A stretch of DNA of 64,000 bases from Dugong dugon (taxonomy: Eukaryota > Chordata > Mammalia > Sirenia > Dugongidae). Positions 58,819 to 64,000 of the stretch are shown one piece after another (position 1 is the first letter of the stretch; the number at the start of each line of letters is the position of its first letter). Location: assembly GCA_030035585.1 (NCBI GenBank), contig CM057469.1:14874501-14938500 (forward strand). The letters are read 5' to 3'. The notes below the pieces were generated by a model. The model made no database searches. It saw only the letters and a program-made list of their open reading frames with translations, and was not told where the DNA came from. Made by a program: the position numbers and the translations under genes.

Positions 58819-59488
58819 AAAAGTTCAGCATATACCTAAATAAAATGTATCCATTGCAAATTCTTACTTCTGTAGTATTAAATAAGAATTCATTCAGATA
58901 ATCAAAAGGATCTCAGCTAAACAGTACTAAGTGGGCAATGGTCATAGGCTAGCAATTTAGTCTCGTCTAAACTATTAAGATAATTAGTACCATCAGAACT
59001 AGTCAGATAATACGATCTGTATATGCAACCCAACCCACTAGTTTGGGGCAAATTCTACAACTAAAGCTTCTAAAGGTTTTTAGAATTTCAATTTTAATCA
59101 TCCAACTGTCAATTTGCAATTTCCTTCTCCTTATGGATGAATCTTGTTTGATACTGCCATCCAAACAATCAGAAGGAATCCTAAGTCTTTACCGTTACTA
59201 AAATGGTTAGATAATACACAGGTACGTTTTTAACTCAAATGTTCTGCTACCACCAACTTATGATTAAAGCTAGCAAAAACTAAATGAAGGTAGAACCAAC
59301 ATTTTTAATTTGTTTATAGTAGCTGTCAAATACTCTTTAAAGGAAGCTCCCTTAATAAAAAGGGTTATCAGTTAGAAACATTACCAGCCAAAACTAAGTG
59401 AATGTAACTGGAGTGAACAGGAAAACATTTATCCTTGAGGCAAAGGAACATAATTTCAAGAACCAAGAGGCAGTTTTCAACTACATAC
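58819..59488. other. unrecognised DNA (candidate intron)
   Basis: I recognise no repeat. If the minus-strand exon at 59489 is real, this is intron downstream of it. Confidence 0.35.
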
Positions 59489-59634
59489 CAACTTGCACCT
59501 AATCCCCAAACAGATTGTCCAGCAGCTGTTGCCCTTGCCAAAGTAGCCTCCATTTTCATCCAAACATCCCCCTGGAGGAAAATGACAACTCGCTGAAAGC
59601 AATCAGCTTTTATAACAATCAACTTCTCCAATAA
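59489..59634 (-). CDS. candidate internal exon of an unidentified minus-strand gene
   Basis: On the minus strand a strong acceptor (pyrimidine tract ending TTTCTTTCTCCCCAG, plausible branch site CTCAT ~24 bases upstream of the AG) is followed by an open frame of ~48 codons beginning LLEKLIVIKADCFQRVV and containing MEATLARATAAG. Donors fit at GTATGT (exon 146 bp) or GTGCAA (136 bp, to 59499). The other frames hit stops. The composition is protein-like, unlike the surrounding repeats. I do not recognise the protein, and no partner exon was found, so it could also be a chance cluster of signals. Confidence 0.4.
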
Positions 59635-59964
59635 CTGGGGAGAAAGAAAAAGCGAATCATGAGCCAACATCTCAAAAAACAAAAACCACCAGCCCCAACG
59701 GTACAGCTCTTTACATGAATAGCTTACCCATATCTCTTAAAAAAGAATGGCTACCCAGATGCAAAGCTAGCCACAGAGACTTCTTTTAATCACCCAGTTG
59801 TCAATTTGGGATTCCCTTCTCCTTATCTTTCTCCTTCCGAGAGTATAACATAGAAATAAGGGGAAGAGAATCACCTCTTAGTTCCTACCATTGCTTCTGC
59901 TTCATCATTCACTAGAAGTAGTTCACTGATCCTGAACAAGTACTCAGAACTGTCTCCATCATTC

Positions 59965-60025
59965 ATTCATTCATTCCACAAATATGTATTGAGTGCCACT
60001 AAAAGTCAGGCACTATTCTATCTTG
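59965..60025 (-). mobile_element. L2 3'-end fragment
   Basis: 'cattcattcattccacaaat', then 'atgtattgagtgccact' and 'tcaggcactattct' are the reversed L2 terminus. Confidence 0.75.
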
Positions 60026-60174
60026 CTTCCGTCTGAAACAGATGAATCCTCAGCAATCTCTGTATAAAAACTCAATTTATGAAGTTTTATTTCCACTTGC
60101 AACACTGAAGAGATAAAGGAGAAAGGCTCAGAGAGACTTTGTAGTTCTTGTTTTTGTTTTTCTTTTTAATTATC

Positions 60175-60512
60175 TTTATACCATGGACTGCCAGAAGAAT
60201 TAACAAATCAGTCTTCGAAGAAATATGCCCAGAATGCTCCTTAGAAGCAAGGATGCTGATTCTTCAGCTCACTTACTTTGTACACATCATCAGGAAAGAC
60301 CATTCCTTAGAAAAAGATATCATGGTTGGTAAAGTAAAGGGTCAGCAAAAACAAGGGAAACCCTCAACGAGATGGAATGACACAATAGCCAAAACAATGG
60401 ACTCAGACATACCAACAATCATGAAGACGGCACAGGACCAGGCAACATTTTGTTCTGTTATACATAGGTCACTATGAATCAGAGCTGACTCAACAGCAAC
60501 TACCAACATACC
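60175..60512 (+). pseudogene. diverged RTE (Bov-B-like) LINE 3' end
   Basis: An open frame reads WTARRINKSVFEEICPE, ARMLILQLTYFVHIIRK and DHSLEKDIMVGKVKG, followed by KPSTRWNDTIAKTMD. These are the C-terminal blocks of Bov-B/RTE polyproteins. The end has CAGAGCTGACTCAACAGCAA and a decayed AAC tail. It is 5'-truncated and more diverged from the 32395-33052 copy than the 3031-3470 copy is, so it is probably older or another RTE subfamily. No RT catalytic region remains. Confidence 0.85.
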
Positions 60513-60787
60513 AGCAACTACCAGAAATCCCATTTTAAAAAAGTCTCCAAAAGGTTCTGTCTTGTGCTAGACTACATTTTATTACACAGCAGGTGAAGGA
60601 GGAGTATGAGCCAGAGTTCAGAGGAGCTTGGTGGTACCAGTGAAAAGAGAGTAGCCTATCATTCTGGCCCACAGTAGAAAGGTAGAAGGTTAGAAACAAG
60701 AAGGGGTCAGTCAGAAGTCCCAGAACCACTGCAGTGGCTTAGCCTCAATCCCTGGGATGCCCACCGACACCAATTCATCTACTAACA

Positions 60788-60977
60788 CAGCATTTCTCAA
60801 ATGTTTAAGGCCAGCAATAAATACACTGTACACATACACACAACTGAAAGAACTGGAACAGCTTCATGAAATATAATACTTGCCCTTACCACGTGCAATG
60901 TATTCTGATATTTTCTATTTCTGTTCTCTTTCATTTTTGATAAATGCCATTAAAAATTCACAGTTTGAAAAACACTA
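60788..60977. mobile_element. hAT-Charlie-like MITE remnant
   Basis: The left end CAGCATTTCTCAAATG and the reversed right end TAGTGTTTTTCAAACTG form imperfect terminal inverted repeats. The 8-bp flanks tactaaca and ctctaaaa match at 5 of 8 positions. It is ~190 bp and non-coding. Confidence 0.5.
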
Positions 60978-61325
60978 CTCTAAAACACTTCCCTCCTCTC
61001 CCTACTCTCTAGTCTTACTCTGGGAACAGGGGAAAGAAAAATGACTATCAGAGAGAAGATCCATCAGAATTACGGGACTAAGAGAATCCCTGTTCCCACA
61101 GCACATGAGAGAGCAAAGAGGAGCAACATCAGAGGAAGAGGAGGAACCTTCACCTTGGCCATCCCAATCTGAAATTCTAAATATATGTCCCAGAGAAATG
61201 ATTTTAAGACATGTATGTCAGGTCAATTTTGTAGTCCCAGCCCATAGCATGAGGCCTGGCAAAAGTAAATGCTTGTCCAATAAACAAATTATATATATCA
61301 AAAATTTCTAGTGATAATAGTACTA

Positions 61326-61396
61326 GGTTGAACCATATAAACTGCCATTATTTAACTGGTTTTGAGTACAAAACAGCAATTTCATATGGTTCCACG
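61326..61396. mobile_element. 71-bp near-palindromic MITE flanked by TA
   Basis: The left arm GGTTGAACCATATAAACTG and the reversed right arm CGTGGAACCATATGAAATTG pair over most of the first 16 bases, and TA lies at both borders (61324-61325 and 61397-61398). Size and structure resemble MADE1-type mariner palindromes, but the sequence family is not certain. Confidence 0.5.
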
Positions 61397-61463
61397 TAAC
61401 ACATGATGCGTTAAATTATCTTGTGCATAATGGCCTGAGAACCTAATCAGCCTTCATTGTAAT

Positions 61464-61612
61464 AACCCATTTCCATCAAGTCGATTCCAACTCATAGTGA
61501 ACCTATAGGACAGAGTAGAGCTGCCCCACAGTTTCCAACGAGTGGCTAATGGATTCAAACTGCTGACCTTTTGGTTAGCAGCCGAGCTCTTAACCACTAC
61601 GCCACCAGGGCT
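61464..61612 (-). mobile_element. AfroSINE, short form, minus strand, with TSD
   Basis: The near-identical flanks ccttcattgtaat (61451-61463) and ccttcattttaat (61613-61625) enclose a reversed SINE from AACCCATTTCCATCAAGTCG to the GGAGCCCTGGTGGCGTAG head. Confidence 0.92.
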
Positions 61613-61625
61613 CCTTCATTTTAAT

Positions 61626-62288
61626 AGTCTCCACCAAAAGATATGTGCTAAACTCTTCCCAAACGCCTAATTTCAAAAGCTGAGACTGAAATAAAGCTGT
61701 GATATGATCTAGTATCTTTGAATGCTTTCTCAAAGCGACCACTACTGGTTTCTCTTCTTAACAACTAGAAAAGAACCGGGCATCTATATTAAAAGTCTAC
61801 TACTTTTCCATGCAACTTGGGATACTTGGTTCCTTCTTGTTTTCACAAGATTATCAAATCTGGAGCCGCAACTTCTGCACTCTACTTCTATCAGACCTAT
61901 CTTATTTTCTGAAGGTACATTCAACTCAAAACAACAGATTGTCAGCTCTTTATAAACAGTGGAAACAATCCTTTTTAATCTTTGAAAACCCACTTCCTTG
62001 CTGGATCTTGTACTATCAGACAACACAATATGTTCTGAATTAAAACAAATCTTTAGAAAACCCTAGCCTCATTCAATTTGCCTAAAATCTTCTTAGGAGC
62101 GACAATTCTGTCATTTTAGCTATTACTGAATCCCAGACCTCTCCATTTTCTACCTTGCCATACTGGAGTCATTACTGTATCAATGCTAGTTTATCCACAA
62201 AAAAAATTCCCGTTCCCATCATCAATCTACAGTCTCAGCTATGAGTACTGCCTCTTTAAACCTCTTAATCAACCATTAAAATTATTTT
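61626..62288. other. unrecognised DNA
   Basis: I recognise no gene or repeat. The overlapping open frames of 77-80 codons show no domain. Confidence 0.4.
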
Positions 62289-62490
62289 AAGCGGGTGATG
62301 CAGCAGTTAAAGTGCTTGGCTGCAACAGAAAGGTCGGAGGTTTGAACCCACCAGCCACTCCACGGGAGAAAGATGAAGCAGTCTGCTTCCATAAGACTGC
62401 AGCTTTGGAAACTCTATGGGGCAGTTCTGCTCTGTCCTATAGGATTGCTACAGTTGGAATCGACTCAAGGGCAGTGGGTTTGATTTGACA
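62289..62490 (+). mobile_element. AfroSINE, long form
   Basis: Head AAGCGGGTGATGCAGCAGTT (diverged), box B GGAGGTTTGAACCC, the extra segment 'gagaaagatgaagcagtctg', GGGGCAGTTCTGCTCTGTCC and the tail GTTGGAATCGACTCAAGGGC, then GGGTTTGATTT. Confidence 0.88.
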
Positions 62491-62504
62491 CCATGAGGAT
62501 CCTG

Positions 62505-62830
62505 TCCCTCCACCTCTCAAACTCTTCCCTGGCTTTTCCTAAATTGAATGGATCAAATTCAAACTCTTTCCATATGCTACATGGGCCTTAACAACTGAAT
62601 ACATCTCAACCAGGCATCTCATTTACCATTTACCTCAGTCCACAGCTTCAGTTTCACTTAATTAAAACTCAGAAGCTCTCTGAAGCATACCTGTCCTCTC
62701 TCTCAAAGTGCTACTCCAGCAGCCCTTGGAGGCAGGAGTATTTGCTTTAGGAGAGAGGGTACCATTCAGAACCACTATGTTCTCCTTTATTCTCTCTTCG
62801 CCTTGCTCCTCGTATCTCTTACTTCAAGAG
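62505..62830 (+). mobile_element. possible L2 fragment
   Basis: 'cccctggcttttcct'-like text, 'gatcaaattcaaactctttc' and 'atatgctacatgggcctt' follow the L2 ORF2 pattern loosely. Confidence 0.35.
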
Positions 62831-62929
62831 TAACTGAAAATCTGTTCCCACCCCAACATGAAACAAACTGTGTACTATCATGATAGATGGGTGAAAAAGG
62901 TGTTTTAACATGTCATTTCTCATCTCTTG

Positions 62930-63250
62930 TAAAATGGCATGTTATAATTAAGACCATGTAACAACATGGACAATTGTTTATGACAGTATGTTAAGTGAAA
63001 AAGTACACCAAAGGGTATGCAAACCAACTGTTAGGGTTATTTATGGATGACTTCCCACCTTTTTTCCCCCCTATTTCCCAAGTTCTTGTTGACATGTTTA
63101 TATTATCTTTTAAATTGGGGTGATAGATATGTTCACTATATTGAGTGTAGTGATGTTTTCACAGATACATGTGTGTGTTAGGTGTGTGTGTCACTTTAAC
63201 TATGTGACGTTTACTGTGTATCAATTTTACCTCAATAAAGTTGTAAAAAT
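62930..63250 (+). mobile_element. old L1 3'-end fragment
   Basis: 'gtgatagatatgttcactat', 'tttactgtgtatcaatttta' and 'cctcaataaagttgtaaaaa' are the usual ending of old L1 3' UTRs, with a short TGTG repeat inside. Confidence 0.6.
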
Positions 63251-64000
63251 GCAAAAGTCACATTAAATGTTTGATAAACCATGACAGAATGAAATTACAA
63301 GCCTCAAGCATATAAGGATAGCATACAAGAAAGGGCTGCGGGGTGGGGAGGTTGGTCCACAGAGAATAATTTGCTCCTGAAAATAACTCAAAAGGTGAAT
63401 TTTAAAAGGAAGAAACTAAAAACAGTGAGAAAGAAAAAAAAGGACATGCTTCTAAACAAAAACTTTCTCCCCAGTTTACAGAAGTTTCTCAACTTGAAGC
63501 AAAAAAAAAAAAAACTTTCAAGGTTTTAGAAGAACTTACATATTGCAGAAAAGACTGATTAAAATCCAAAAGAAAAAGTAACCAAGAACTTTTAAGACAC
63601 TAAAGTACTTTCCATGGACTTAAGAAAATGGAAGAAGATAAAACAAAGGGGAGTTTTATTTCCATTTTTAAAGGATATATGCTTTTTGTGCTTAGCTTTT
63701 ACATTCTGTTGCCCTTTTTTTAAAAAAAAAATCTATAATTAGCAAAGTAAATTAGTCCTTTTGATTTGTTTTTCTAAACTATTTTTCCCAGTTTTTGTTT
63801 TACTTACTATTGGCAAAATAGTTCCCCCTGAGGGCTTTCAGATTAAAGGCTACCCCTTTGTGTTGGTTAGCTATTCTAAAAAACACCTGTACTAACCTGA
63901 TGACTGAGAAAAAAGAAAAGGAAACAGCTAACAAGTGTTTTTTAGCACTGACCAAAGACCTGTAATTTCACCTGAAATTCAAAGTACAGTATTTCCATTC
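63251..64000. other. unrecognised AT-rich DNA
   Basis: I recognise no gene or repeat. There are several A- and T-runs. Confidence 0.4.

Overview
This window looks like intergenic or intronic DNA of a placental mammal, and the repeats point to an afrotherian, most likely an elephant or a close paenungulate relative. About twenty tRNA-derived SINEs of the AfroSINE type are scattered through it. They share their 3' ends with a Bov-B-like RTE LINE that is also present, and an L1 lineage with a tandem-monomer promoter has been active. Old pan-mammalian repeats (L2, MIR, MLT1/MaLR, L1M) form the background. I find no complete host gene. The only candidate host coding sequence is one possible minus-strand exon at 59489-59634.

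Layout. 1-5490: unremarkable DNA with a chimeric tRNA-Gly SINE, two AfroSINEs, a minus-strand RTE 3' end, an L2 and a probable LTR. 5498-9079: a nearly complete LTR-internal-LTR MaLR-type element on the minus strand, split by a 5'-truncated L1 and carrying an AfroSINE in its 5' LTR. 9080-14900: sparse SINEs, MIR and an MLT1 LTR. 14900-20460: a decayed L1M-type composite broken by LTRs and SINEs. 20714-20865: a long CT/CA microsatellite. 23115-33052: an RTE LINE into which a full-length 8.8-kb L1 (23605-32382) has inserted, with a clear target-site duplication. 33053-48000: mostly unrecognised AT-rich DNA with scattered L2, MaLR, L1 and SINE fragments. 48000-58000: dense nested L1 fragments, ending in an internally deleted L1 that joins a 5' UTR directly to a 3' terminus. 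58000-64000: two TA-flanked mariner-like MITEs, a hAT-like remnant, a diverged RTE copy, two AfroSINEs and the candidate exon.

The most informative object is the full-length L1. It has about three 266-bp promoter monomers, an intact 349-aa ORF1, and an ORF2 that is complete in length (1,273 codons) but carries two lesions: His at the endonuclease position equivalent to catalytic Asp145, and one in-frame stop at codon 271. Reverse-transcriptase catalytic residues are intact. RTE and AfroSINEs look like an autonomous/non-autonomous pair because their 3' ends match. L1 would be expected to have mobilised the L1 fragments. Family names are from memory of consensus patterns; no database search was run.
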